Assembly (NCBI RefSeq): GCF_014042165.1
Contig: NZ_JACDZE010000001.1
Location: forward strand, 828,595 to 892,594
Direction: 5' to 3'
DNA length: 64,000 bases
Origin: Moheibacter lacus
GTDB taxonomy: Bacteria; Bacteroidota; Bacteroidia; Flavobacteriales; Weeksellaceae
The position numbers were made by a program, and so were the translations under genes. The notes beneath the pieces were generated by a model. That model had not been told where the DNA came from and searched no databases. It was given only the letters and a program-made list of their open reading frames with translations. Positions 18,063 through 25,805 of this stretch are shown here, piece after piece. Numbering within the stretch: position 1 is the stretch's first letter; every line of letters begins with the position of its first letter.

Positions 18063-18305
18063 TATTGCAAAACCCCAAGAGAAGAAAGTAGATTGCTTAG
18101 AAAATGTAAGTGAGAAAACCACATAGAAAAGGCGTGGAACTCAACTTACTGCCTTGGGGTACTGGTATACCTATGCACGATAAGAGAGCCCACGCCCGGG
18201 TCGTGAGCATCTTGCTTATTTTCTCGTGCGTAAAAATTACCAGTTTTCAAGGCGAGATCCTAAGCAATTGCTTCAATATTTTATCCTATTGGAGGAATTG
18301 CAATA
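18063..18305 (+). ncRNA. Candidate structured RNA with two pseudoknots
   Basis: Perfect complementary segments nest into one fold. The closing helix is TATTGCAA (18063-18070) with TTGCAATA (18298-18305). CCCCAAG (18073-18079) pairs with CTTGGGG (18153-18159). GTAAGTGAG (18106-18114) pairs with 18140-18149, with one bulged A. ACTGGTA (18161-18167) pairs with TACCAGT (18238-18244), and GCACGA (18175-18180) with TCGTGC (18224-18229). Two further helices cross these: TTGCTTAG (18093-18100) with CTAAGCAA (18260-18267), and the two hairpin loops kiss through GGCGTGG (18131-18137) and CCACGCC (18190-18196). A terminator follows at 18341. I do not recognise the family; a 72-codon frame overlapping it is probably not coding. 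Confidence 0.6.
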
Positions 18306-18340
18306 TGTTATTTTACAAATATAATTAAAAAATTCAATAA

Positions 18341-18365
18341 TTCGGATTTCAGTCCGAAAGTTTTT
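18341..18365 (+). terminator. Rho-independent terminator after the candidate RNA
   Basis: TTCGGA-TTTCAG-TCCGAA followed by AG and five T. It lies 36 bases after the RNA's closing helix and 26 bases before the HTH gene, so it separates the two and supports plus-strand transcription of the RNA. Confidence 0.8.
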
Positions 18366-18391
18366 AATTTATATCATTTTTATTTGTTTAT

Positions 18392-18613
18392 ATGCAAAAG
18401 GCAAATAGAAAAATAGTTGATTTTATTAGAGATAAATGGGTAATACCTACAGATAATAATAATCTATTTGCAAGAAATCACGGAATTGATGAGAAAACTG
18501 TGAGACGTATACGAGAAGACAGTTCCTACCAAATAGCTTTAGTAACTATAATGAGAATTTGCGAAAGTGAAAATTTGAAACTTCACGAATTTTTTAAGAT
18601 GGTTGGAATTTAA
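18392..18613 (+). CDS. Small helix-turn-helix regulator (73 aa)
   Basis: A 73-residue XRE/Cro-like protein. The helices NNLFARNHGIDEKTVRRI and ALVTIMRICESENLKLHEFF match the short stand-alone HTH regulators common in Bacteroidetes, in which the phrase DEKTVRRI is typical of the recognition helix. It follows the structured RNA and its terminator in the same direction, and its 3' end lies 14 bases from the next repeat copy. Its operator and target are not visible. Confidence 0.8.
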   Translation: MQKANRKIVDFIRDKWVIPTDNNNLFARNHGIDEKTVRRIREDSSYQIALVTIMRICESENLKLHEFFKMVGI

Positions 18614-18626
18614 AATTAAGCTAACA

Positions 18627-18762
18627 TCTTAAATCGAACTGACGTTAATTATAATCTTCACCTGATTTATCATCGGGATTTTCATTGAAAATGGAGCATG
18701 CAAAGTCCTTTCCTATACGAAGTTTATGGGCCGTCCCAAGTGATGAAGAGGAGGTTTTTCAT
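18627..18762. repeat. Repeat copy with GT4 5' end (right part only)
   Basis: From CTTAAATCGAACTGA to the GT4 start at 18742-18762 this follows 2633-2820 with an internal deletion of the AT-rich part. It is about 16 kb from the GT4 gene and in the same orientation. It marks the right-hand part of the accessory region. Confidence 0.85.
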
Positions 18763-18817
18763 TTTTTATCTTTTACGGTTTAGTTTCCATATACTGTAGG
18801 TTTTTTTTTTCGGCTCT

Positions 18818-18833
18818 GAAGTCGGGAGACTTC
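18818..18833. repeat. Hairpin element H1
   Basis: GAAGTC-GGGA-GACTTC, preceded by ten T and CGGCTCT. It is the shortened relative of the elements at 19558, 20208 and 20711. Confidence 0.6.
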
Positions 18834-18852
18834 TTAAAGTGATAAACGGTAA

Positions 18853-19497
18853 TTAGCTAGAGATTAAAACACTTAGTAATCCCAAAAGTAGAGAGACTCC
18901 AATACCGATCCACGCAAGTGTTTGTTGTTTATTAAATTTCAAATCATCTTCTGAACAAAAATCGTTCTTTACCAATTCACGTAATTCTTCTGAAACATAA
19001 AGCACTCCGAAAAAATTATCGATAATCAATTGATAAACATCAGATGGAAGATTAATACCTTCATAAACAATATGATTATCACGTAAGATTTTAGTTGCTT
19101 CATTTGTTACAAGGTAATCTTTGTCATTAAAAAAAATATGTCCCTTTCCATCATCACGTGGATTATCAAAACCCTCTTTCATTATCTGCAAAGCAGCGTT
19201 TTGTGATTCTACTTGATAAATCGAGATATATCTTTTTTCTTTAAGATAAATTATCAAGGATAATAATTCCAAAAATTCTCCCAATTCGGTCTTGCGATCT
19301 TTTATATTGATAAATTTATCATGTTTAATGTATAGAAGTGCTTGCTGAAATTGCATAAATACTAAAAGAGCTTTATTAGAAGTTGCTGTAAAATAATACA
19401 TTTGAAGAAAAAAAGAAAATTTTTCCGTTTCACTAAATGATACTTTACTAAGATCTGATATTAATTTTTTCTCTCGTTCGTTAAATTTCCTCATCAA
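18853..19497 (-). CDS. Unrecognised protein with C-terminal membrane anchor (214 aa)
   Basis: The first 190 residues are charged and helical (NEREKKLISDLSKVSFSETE, ELLSLIIYLKEKRYISIYQV), with no signal peptide. The last 20 (TLAWIGIGVSLLLGLLSVLI) form one membrane span, so the protein is probably tail-anchored with its bulk in the cytoplasm. It sits between two hairpin elements, next to another small membrane protein in the same direction. This arrangement is seen in some membrane-acting defence or toxin pairs, but no motif supports that here. Function unknown. Confidence 0.7.
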   Translation of the reverse strand: MMRKFNEREKKLISDLSKVSFSETEKFSFFLQMYYFTATSNKALLVFMQFQQALLYIKHDKFINIKDRKTELGEFLELLSLIIYLKEKRYISIYQVESQNAALQIMKEGFDNPRDDGKGHIFFNDKDYLVTNEATKILRDNHIVYEGINLPSDVYQLIIDNFFGVLYVSEELRELVKNDFCSEDDLKFNKQQTLAWIGIGVSLLLGLLSVLISS

Positions 19498-19557
19498 TTA
19501 TGTATTTTTTTTTATCCTTACTTTTTTGTTCGGTACGCGGGTTCTTTTTATTCGGTC

Positions 19558-19577
19558 CCGAAGTCGGGAGACTTCGG
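19558..19577. repeat. Hairpin element H2
   Basis: CCGAAGTC-GGGA-GACTTCGG is a perfect eight-pair stem between the two unrecognised membrane-protein genes. It is flanked by a T-rich stretch and AGAGCGGGGGAG, and could act as a terminator for the upstream (minus-strand) gene only weakly. Confidence 0.65.
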
Positions 19578-19599
19578 AGAGCGGGGGAGTTAGCATATT

Positions 19600-20097
19600 T
19601 CAATGGTAAATAATTTTTGTCACTTTACTTTCTAATTGATCAAGCTCTTTACCTAGCTCAATCAAAATTAAATCATTTAAGCGGCTCATTTCCAGAAGAT
19701 CTTTTAACACTTCATTATAATCTATCTTCATTCTCATCTTTTCATTCCCTATATGCTTCTCCATGTTTTTTAAAGAAGCATTTAATTTATCAGTAAGTGT
19801 TTTATCAATTAAATGTGAGATTTTCAGTACATCTTTGAAGTTTTTTGAATAAAAAGCAGCCATTCTTCCGCGATCTTCTAAACTATTCCACTTAACAACA
19901 TTACTTTCTCTATCACTTATCTGAACTTTTATATTTTCTAATTTAAGAATCCGTTTATCTAAAGCATCAATTGTTGATTTCTTTAATTCGATCTCATTTT
20001 GTTTTTGAGAAATTTTCTTAGTGGATTGATTGTTTAAAACTCCTAATATCAGGGAGATAAATGATGCAATGAGTGCAACTATAATTTCTGGTGCCAT
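19600..20097 (-). CDS. Unrecognised protein with N-terminal membrane span and coiled coil (165 aa)
   Basis: Residues about 5-22 (IIVALIASFISLILGVLN) form one membrane span. They are followed by a charged helix rich in heptads (KKISQKQNEIELKKSTIDAL, RILKLENIKV) that should form a coiled coil, and a helical C-terminus (MSRLNDLILIELGKELDQLE). The gene lies 102 bases upstream of the tail-anchored 214-aa gene and ends near hairpin H2. The two may form a membrane pair. I recognise no family. Confidence 0.7.
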   Translation of the reverse strand: MAPEIIVALIASFISLILGVLNNQSTKKISQKQNEIELKKSTIDALDKRILKLENIKVQISDRESNVVKWNSLEDRGRMAAFYSKNFKDVLKISHLIDKTLTDKLNASLKNMEKHIGNEKMRMKIDYNEVLKDLLEMSRLNDLILIELGKELDQLESKVTKIIYH

Positions 20098-20145
20098 TTT
20101 GTTGTTCTTTTAGTATTAAAGCTAAAATATATTATTTTCTACAAG

Positions 20146-20260
20146 TGATGAAGAGCAGGTTTTTCATTGATTCAATTTTCGGTGTAACTTAAGGTGTGGT
20201 TTTTTTTGGCTCCGAAATCAGCAGAATTCGGGGAGCGGTGATGAAGAGGAGGTTTTTCAT
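20146..20260. repeat. Two short GT4-start copies flanking hairpin H3
   Basis: Only about 20 bases of the GT4 5' end (ATGAAAAACCTCCTCTTCAT on the minus strand) are kept at 20240-20260, with one substitution in the copy at 20146-20166. Between them lies hairpin H3 (GCTCCGAA at 20208-20215 with TTCGGGGAGC at 20226-20235, two bases bulged). Confidence 0.7.
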
Positions 20261-20264
20261 GATA

Positions 20265-20501
20265 TTATTTCCATTTGTTGGTTAAAAAACTTCGCAAGTC
20301 TATGGTAATAATTCCCTCGAAAGTATTTCCGGAGAATTCATCCATCGTTACCACCATTTTTGGATAGTTGTCTTTTATTTTCTGCAAATTTCCAAATTCT
20401 CTTTCTATGGTTTTTTCCTCGTTAATTGTCAAAGCCGCTTGAATGTAAAGTTTTTCGCCTTGCTTTTGGGCGATAAAATCAATTTCGTTGTTGTCCAGCA
20501 T
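20265..20501 (-). pseudogene. C-terminal remnant of a DUF4143-type ATP-binding protein
   Basis: The 78 codons match, from family knowledge, only the end of the DUF4143 domain of AAA_14 ATPases: NEIDFIAQKQGEKLYIQAAL, then TIEREFGNLQKIKDNYPKMV and a final IDLRSFL. The whole ATPase domain and most of DUF4143 are missing, and the sequence turns into the GT4-type repeat a few bases upstream. The stop codon lies four bases before a GT4-start copy. It is a truncated gene, not a functional ATPase. Confidence 0.85.
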
Positions 20502-20506
20502 TCTAT

Positions 20507-20667
20507 AATCATAATTATAACAACGCCCAATTTACTTGAGAATTATAATCATACTTATATTTTTTATTTGATTCTATATGGGATTTTCATTGAAAATGGA
20601 GCATGCAAAGTCCTTTCCTATACGAAGTTTCTGGGCCGTCCCAGGTGATGAAGAGGAGGGTTTTCAT
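20507..20667. repeat. Repeat copy with GT4 5' end (right part, diverged)
   Basis: An AT-rich stretch with AATTATAATC motifs, then GGATTTTCATTGAAAATGGA and the GT4 start at 20647-20667 (one G insertion/substitution). It is the rightmost copy and lies 172 bases from the first intact gene of the polysaccharide locus. Confidence 0.8.
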
Positions 20668-20710
20668 GGTTTAGTTTCGCTATAAATTAAAGTGTTTGTT
20701 TCTCAATCCG

Positions 20711-20736
20711 GCACCGAAGGTGGAAAACTTCGGTGC
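20711..20736. repeat. Hairpin element H4
   Basis: GCACCGAAG-GTGGAAAA-CTTCGGTGC is a perfect nine-pair stem followed by GAGGGGGC. The stem sequence differs from H2 but the pairing is kept, so the base pairing itself seems to matter. Confidence 0.65.
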
Positions 20737-20838
20737 GAGGGGGCATCTAAAAGTTCTAAATAATTGTAATCCTTATAAATATCAAAAAGATGTAATTCTA
20801 AAAACTTTGTCAAGGTTTGGAATACTACAAAAGTTGAA

Positions 20839-21324
20839 TTAATCCTCAACCATATTTTTGAAACCAACAACCCTCATTGGATTACCTACAACAATTGCAT
20901 TATCGGGAATATCAATATTTACCAATGTAGAAGCTCCAATTATAGCATTGTTTCCTATTTTTACATTTCCGATGATTATTGCATTCGCTCCAACTACTAC
21001 ATTATCACCAATCTCTGGATAGTCATTTCCAAAGACTAACCTTTTTGTTCCTAAGGTGGAATTTTGATAAATTGTACAATGATTACCCAACTTCACTCCC
21101 ATTCCAATAACAACACCTACTGGATGAGGAAATTTTGTATTTCTTTTGCCCACATACTTGATGGTGCATTTAATGTCACAACTATTTGCAAGTCTCTTGG
21201 TCTGGTAGTATTGATAAGACCAAAATAATTGTTTAAAATAAAATCTCCAACTCAAAAAAGCACGGAGTAACCATTTCGTTAACTTTCCAATAATGCTTTT
21301 TTTCAGTTTTTCTTTAATATTCAT
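20839..21324 (-). CDS. Hexapeptide-repeat acetyltransferase (serine acetyltransferase-like)
   Basis: The 161-residue protein has a short helical N-terminus and then a left-handed beta-helix with hexapeptide repeats (HPVGVVIGMGVKLGNHCTIY, then VVVGANAIIIGNVKIGNNAI and the closing NAIVVGNPMRVVG). This is the LbH_SAT layout, and such short forms in polysaccharide clusters usually O- or N-acetylate a sugar, as for WcaB-like proteins. It is the last gene of the minus-strand polysaccharide operon, 73 bases after the preceding glycosyltransferase. A role in cysteine synthesis is less likely in this context. Confidence 0.88.
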   Translation of the reverse strand: MNIKEKLKKSIIGKLTKWLLRAFLSWRFYFKQLFWSYQYYQTKRLANSCDIKCTIKYVGKRNTKFPHPVGVVIGMGVKLGNHCTIYQNSTLGTKRLVFGNDYPEIGDNVVVGANAIIIGNVKIGNNAIIGASTLVNIDIPDNAIVVGNPMRVVGFKNMVED

Positions 21325-21397
21325 TTTTAAAAGCTATTAATATAAAAAATGAGGATTAATTCCCCTACAATATGATTGATATTCAACCTTCTCCCTG

Positions 21398-22516
21398 TTA
21401 ATTAACCCAATTCTTTTTCAACAATTCTACATACAGTGCTTCCACTTCCTTCACATATCTTTCCTCGGTGTAATTCTGAATCGCTCTTTGGTAGCCGGCT
21501 TCGCCCATGGCGGTGACGGCTTCAGGATGATGGTAGAAATAGTGTATTTTTTCTGCCAACTTCGCTGGGGTATTGGGAGGAACCAAAAATCCGGTTTCTT
21601 CATTCACTACAACATTTTGCAACCCTCCTACTTGGGTTGCCAATACCGGAAGGTGATGCAACATCGCTTCTGCTGCGACCAAGCCAAAGCCTTCCCGTTG
21701 GGAAGCGATACAAAACAGGTTCATCAACCGGTAAAAAGGAGCTGTATCATATTGATAACCCGTAAAAATCACCTGACCTTCTATACCCAATTCCCGGGTT
21801 TTGTCTTTCAATAATTGTTCATCTCTTCCCCCTCCAACAATTAACAGTTTTAAGTGAGTCAAATCCAATTGTTTTACCGCCTCCAAAATATCAGTTATTT
21901 TCTTATGGTCATTAAACAACCTCCCCACGGTTCCCACTACAAAATCACTTTCCCTAATGGCATATTCCGCTTTTAAATCCTGAATTTTCTGGGCTGAAAC
22001 CGCTCTGGGTATTTCGACTCCGTTATTGATGGTGATGACTTTTTTTGGAGATACTTTAGCTCTGTCTCGAAGATAGTTGGCCACATTGGGAGCAATGGCA
22101 ATAAAACGATCGGCACCCCAAGAAAAAATGCGCAACAGAAAGTCTGCTTTTGCACTTCTGTTTTGAGGATCTGAGGTTTCTTCCAAAATCACCACAGGAA
22201 CTTTTTTGATAAAACCGTTGATAGCTGCCATGGTAACGCCTTCGTACACTGCACCATGGATGATATGCGGTTGGAACTCATCGATGATTTTCTGAATTTT
22301 TCGATGTTTTTCCCAGTGGAAAGGTCCGTTAAAATCTCCAACTTCAATTATTTCCACTCCGTTTTCTTCAATCTGCTCTGCAATAGCACCACCTTTGAAA
22401 GTCCCCACGAGTTTCATTTCAAATTCGGTTCCTTTAAAAGCTTTTGCTAAAGAAAGACGTCGGCGTTCTACGCCACCGCCAGTCACGGTGGACATGATGT
22501 GCAAAACTCTAATCAT
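21398..22516 (-). CDS. GT4-family glycosyltransferase
   Basis: This 372-residue GT-B enzyme opens with MIRVLHIMSTVTGGGVERRR, the glycine-rich acceptor loop of GT4. It carries the E-x7-E signature in SQREGFGLVAAEAMLHHLPV and the preceding VGTVGRLFNDHKKITDILEA strand. It transfers a sugar from a nucleotide donor to a lipid-linked oligosaccharide in the cytoplasm. Its start overlaps the end of the upstream GT4 gene by eight bases, which indicates operon organisation. The sugar and linkage are unknown. Confidence 0.92.
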   Translation of the reverse strand: MIRVLHIMSTVTGGGVERRRLSLAKAFKGTEFEMKLVGTFKGGAIAEQIEENGVEIIEVGDFNGPFHWEKHRKIQKIIDEFQPHIIHGAVYEGVTMAAINGFIKKVPVVILEETSDPQNRSAKADFLLRIFSWGADRFIAIAPNVANYLRDRAKVSPKKVITINNGVEIPRAVSAQKIQDLKAEYAIRESDFVVGTVGRLFNDHKKITDILEAVKQLDLTHLKLLIVGGGRDEQLLKDKTRELGIEGQVIFTGYQYDTAPFYRLMNLFCIASQREGFGLVAAEAMLHHLPVLATQVGGLQNVVVNEETGFLVPPNTPAKLAEKIHYFYHHPEAVTAMGEAGYQRAIQNYTEERYVKEVEALYVELLKKNWVN

Positions 22517-23576
22517 GGTGCAATTGGTGATAAAAACGTTCTAAATTTTCAATATATTTTTCAACGGTAAATTGATTTACGACTGTATCATAACCATTCC
22601 TGCCAATCAGATGTAAGGATTCGGCATCCATTGCCATAATTTGGTTGAGTTTTTCAGACAGTTCCGTACTATTTTTAGGATCGAAAAGCCAACCGTTTTC
22701 GCCATCTTTCACAAACTCCGGGATGCCTCCAACCCTGGAACACAACACGGGGATTTTCAAAAACATCGCTTCTGCTGCTGCGATCCCAAAACCTTCCGAA
22801 AAAGAAGGCAATACAAACAAATCAGCATTAGAAAGGTATTTGGAAGGTTCTGAAGTGAAACCGGTAAAGGTAATCTTGGAATCCATCTGTAATTTTGAAG
22901 TCAATGCTTCCAGCTGATGGCGTTCCCGGCCGTCTCCTACAATGGTCAAATGAGCATGTGCATTATTGGAGTGGGCGAAAGCAGTAATTAAGGTTTCCAC
23001 ATTTTTCACGATTTCTAATCTTCCCACATAAACGATTTCGAAATTCGGGCTGTCTTTTCTAGGAAATGGTGTTGGAATGCTTACCGGATTATAAATGACC
23101 TTTCCTTTGCTTTCCGGAATTTCCCCGGTATTCACTAAATGATTTTTTACAGATTGTGAAACGCCAATCACTTGATTTGCCAAGCGGTACACCCATCGAA
23201 AGACTTTTTGGGCAATAGAAGAATGATTGGGAATACCAATTTCTTCGCCGATAATGGTCTTAACTCCGGCCAGTTTTGCGGCGATAATCCCATGAAAATT
23301 AGCTTCTGCTGCCGCAGTATGTACCACATCGGGTTTTACTTTTTTGATTAATTTGTAAACTGTCCAAATATTAAATATGTTCTTTATAGAAAAATTCCGA
23401 TTTAAGACATGAACTTCAAATCCCCTTTCTTTTAAAACTTTCTCTGCATTCCCACCAAAACCGATGGCTGCAAAAACATAGTCATTCTTGAGCAATTCCG
23501 CTTTTTCGGTAAAACTCAAGTATTGTTTTTCCTGACCACCGAAATCAAGCAGTGTAGTGAGGCGTAGGATTTTCAT
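22509..23576 (-). CDS. GT4-family glycosyltransferase
   Basis: A 355-residue GT-B glycosyltransferase (MKILRLTTLLDFGGQEKQYL start). The donor-binding half has VYVGRLEIVKNVETLITAFA and the E-x7-E signature in PSFSEGFGIAAAEAMFLKIP. The mid-domain PDVVHTAAAEANFHGIIAAK is typical of GT4. It lies one base after the upstream glycosyltransferase's start region and overlaps the next gene by eight bases, so the three GT4 genes are tightly coupled in one operon. Confidence 0.92.
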   Translation of the reverse strand: MKILRLTTLLDFGGQEKQYLSFTEKAELLKNDYVFAAIGFGGNAEKVLKERGFEVHVLNRNFSIKNIFNIWTVYKLIKKVKPDVVHTAAAEANFHGIIAAKLAGVKTIIGEEIGIPNHSSIAQKVFRWVYRLANQVIGVSQSVKNHLVNTGEIPESKGKVIYNPVSIPTPFPRKDSPNFEIVYVGRLEIVKNVETLITAFAHSNNAHAHLTIVGDGRERHQLEALTSKLQMDSKITFTGFTSEPSKYLSNADLFVLPSFSEGFGIAAAEAMFLKIPVLCSRVGGIPEFVKDGENGWLFDPKNSTELSEKLNQIMAMDAESLHLIGRNGYDTVVNQFTVEKYIENLERFYHQLHHD

Positions 23577-23577
23577 A

Positions 23578-24714
23578 TTAAATAGAACTATAGAATTGGT
23601 GCCACTTCAACATGATTGATTCTACGCTAAAATCTTTTGAATATTGATAGGATTTCTCTCCCATTTTATTGCGTAGGGTTTGATCTTTTGTTAATAAAAT
23701 TATTTTTTGTGCCAGCTTTTTATGATCTCTGTCGAATATTAAAAATCCGTTATCGTTATCATGAACCAACACTTTTACACCACCCACCGATTCAAAAGCT
23801 ACTAAAGGCAAACCATGTCCTGTTGCTTCTAACATGGTGTTTGGAAAACCTTCATAATGAGCGGTGTGCACATAAATAGAAGAAGAAGCATACTGATCAA
23901 AAATATTTTTGACTGCAGGCCTCAGAAAAATATGATTTTCCATTTTCAATTTTTCGATCTGTTTTTGCAAAATGTTTCTTAAAGAGCCATCTCCAAAAAT
24001 ATTAAGTTTCCAATCCGGAACTTCGTTTGCAACCATTGAAAATGAATTTATTAATGATTCAAAATCCTTTTGCAATTCCAAACGCCCCACCGCAATCACT
24101 GTTTTTGAATCCAGTTTTGACTGTGTCATTTGATTGTGGTCTATAAAATTAGGCATTACAACTACCCTTTTTAAATATTTTCTCCAAAAGTTGGCATCTT
24201 CCTCTGTCAAAGAAATGATATAATCCATTTTTCTCTGAATGCTGATGCTATTTTTAAACAATAATTTTCTCCATAGATTTTGTATTCCAAATTTCTTCTC
24301 AAAACGAAGCATTCTTTGATAAGTAAACCTATGTTCTTTAATCTTTGCAAAATGATGATAATTTTTCTCCTTGTAAAGAAAAGTCTCCGAACCAAACGAA
24401 GTACAAATATCAAATTTCTCTAAACTAATAAAATCGAGCAATTTTTTCTCCTTTTTATAATTGGTTGGTAAGAAAATGGCCAGTTTATCCGCTAACGTTT
24501 TTTTAGAAAAATCAATTGGAATATTAACCACTTTTACCTTATCACTCAATGGATAAAAAGACTTTACTGCACCTGTCAAATTTGTAGTTACAATAGTTAT
24601 ATCGTAATTAAAGTTTTCAATAAGATAGTTGACACGGCTTGATAAAATTCTTTCCAAACCACCTGAACCTTCCATAGAAAGGATGGTAAATAATAATTTT
24701 TTTTTCGTGCTCAT
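23578..24714 (-). CDS. GT4-family glycosyltransferase
   Basis: A 378-residue GT-B enzyme with the acceptor loop SMEGSGGLERILSSRVNYL, the strand VIAVGRLELQKDFESLINSF and the E-x7-E motif in HTAHYEGFPNTMLEATGHGL. The stop of the upstream GT2 gene is one base away from this start. The predicted acceptor is the growing repeat unit on the inner face of the cytoplasmic membrane; the sugar is unknown. Confidence 0.92.
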   Translation of the reverse strand: MSTKKKLLFTILSMEGSGGLERILSSRVNYLIENFNYDITIVTTNLTGAVKSFYPLSDKVKVVNIPIDFSKKTLADKLAIFLPTNYKKEKKLLDFISLEKFDICTSFGSETFLYKEKNYHHFAKIKEHRFTYQRMLRFEKKFGIQNLWRKLLFKNSISIQRKMDYIISLTEEDANFWRKYLKRVVVMPNFIDHNQMTQSKLDSKTVIAVGRLELQKDFESLINSFSMVANEVPDWKLNIFGDGSLRNILQKQIEKLKMENHIFLRPAVKNIFDQYASSSIYVHTAHYEGFPNTMLEATGHGLPLVAFESVGGVKVLVHDNDNGFLIFDRDHKKLAQKIILLTKDQTLRNKMGEKSYQYSKDFSVESIMLKWHQFYSSI

Positions 24715-24715
24715 T

Positions 24716-25663
24716 TTACTGATTGTGGACGTACGTAAAGATGAATTTAAAATATTTTCTGGCTAATTTCTGAATTTTCCTTTTGTTTAAGAAAAAACTA
24801 CCAACTTTATAAGGGATATGATAATACAATTCTGCGAAAAAATATTTTTCACTAATGCTTTCTTTGAGTTCTTTCGCTTGCTGGTGGGTTTCTTTTTGAA
24901 AAAAAATAATGTATAAACTGGAATACATGTATTTGCTAAGAAAATTATAGAAATCCTGGGAATATATTTTTTTGCCATTTTCAAAATACATCGAACCAAT
25001 ATTTGCAATAAATCTTCGGTTAAAATCTTTAGTCAATTTTGTTGCCTGATTAACATCCTCGTCTGAATAATATACTAATACATTATTAATGTAGTAAGCA
25101 CTACCGCCACTTAATATTGCACGAAACCACACGTCTATATCTTCACCACTAATAAGATTTGAATTAAACCCATGATTCTCCAAAAAAAAACTACTCTTCA
25201 CAACAGTAGAACTACTCGTAAACAAGGAGTTTTTAATAGCTTGGTTTTTAAAATAAGAATGTATTTCAAAAAATGAAAAAATGGCATTGGTTTTTTCTAA
25301 ATTACTTTTAACCCTAGTATACTTACATCCTATTATTTTTGCCTTTTTATCATTTTCAATGATTTCAGAAATTGCTTCCAAATAAGATGGGCTCCAATAA
25401 TCATCCGCATCCAAAAACGCAATATAATCATGGGTGGCTGCTGCAATTCCTGCATTTCTTGCTGCTGAAACCCCCTGGTTAACCTGTTGAATTAATTGCA
25501 CTTTCCCCGAATATTTTTCTTCAATAAGTTGAGCAACATCATCTTGGGAACCATCATCTACCAAAATAATCTCAAAATTTTGGTAGGTTTGCGCCAATAC
25601 CGCATCAATACACCTCTCGATGTATTTTCTTTTTTTGTAATAGGGGATGATTATCGAAAACAT
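24716..25663 (-). CDS. GT2-family glycosyltransferase
   Basis: A 315-residue GT-A enzyme starting MFSIIIPYYKKRKYIERCID. It has the nucleotide-binding VDDGSQDD near residue 35 and the metal-binding IAFLDADDYW near residue 90. The C-terminal third is basic and hydrophobic, which fits loose membrane association. The next upstream gene starts 143 bases away; that gap holds AT-rich sequence and nothing I can name. Confidence 0.92.
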   Translation of the reverse strand: MFSIIIPYYKKRKYIERCIDAVLAQTYQNFEIILVDDGSQDDVAQLIEEKYSGKVQLIQQVNQGVSAARNAGIAAATHDYIAFLDADDYWSPSYLEAISEIIENDKKAKIIGCKYTRVKSNLEKTNAIFSFFEIHSYFKNQAIKNSLFTSSSTVVKSSFFLENHGFNSNLISGEDIDVWFRAILSGGSAYYINNVLVYYSDEDVNQATKLTKDFNRRFIANIGSMYFENGKKIYSQDFYNFLSKYMYSSLYIIFFQKETHQQAKELKESISEKYFFAELYYHIPYKVGSFFLNKRKIQKLARKYFKFIFTYVHNQ

Positions 25664-25805
25664 TTTTAGTTATTTTTCCTTTGACCTAATTTGAAAAGAT
25701 TAATACGCACAGCACGAAAATTAAGCAGATTAACGTTATGGATATATAAATTCTTTATTATTTTCAACATGTGATTTTATTTATTATTGATGCAGTCAAC
25801 GCCCG

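Noticed and set aside
18110-18328. 72-codon open frame overlapping the candidate RNA
   Set aside because: Its bases are used up by complementary helices and it runs through the closing helix. Composition is not typical of a protein, though it should be kept in mind as the alternative reading.
4751-18626. Prophage or conjugative element
   Set aside because: No integrase, relaxase, portal, terminase or capsid gene is present; the 5811-6569 protein alone does not show a phage origin.
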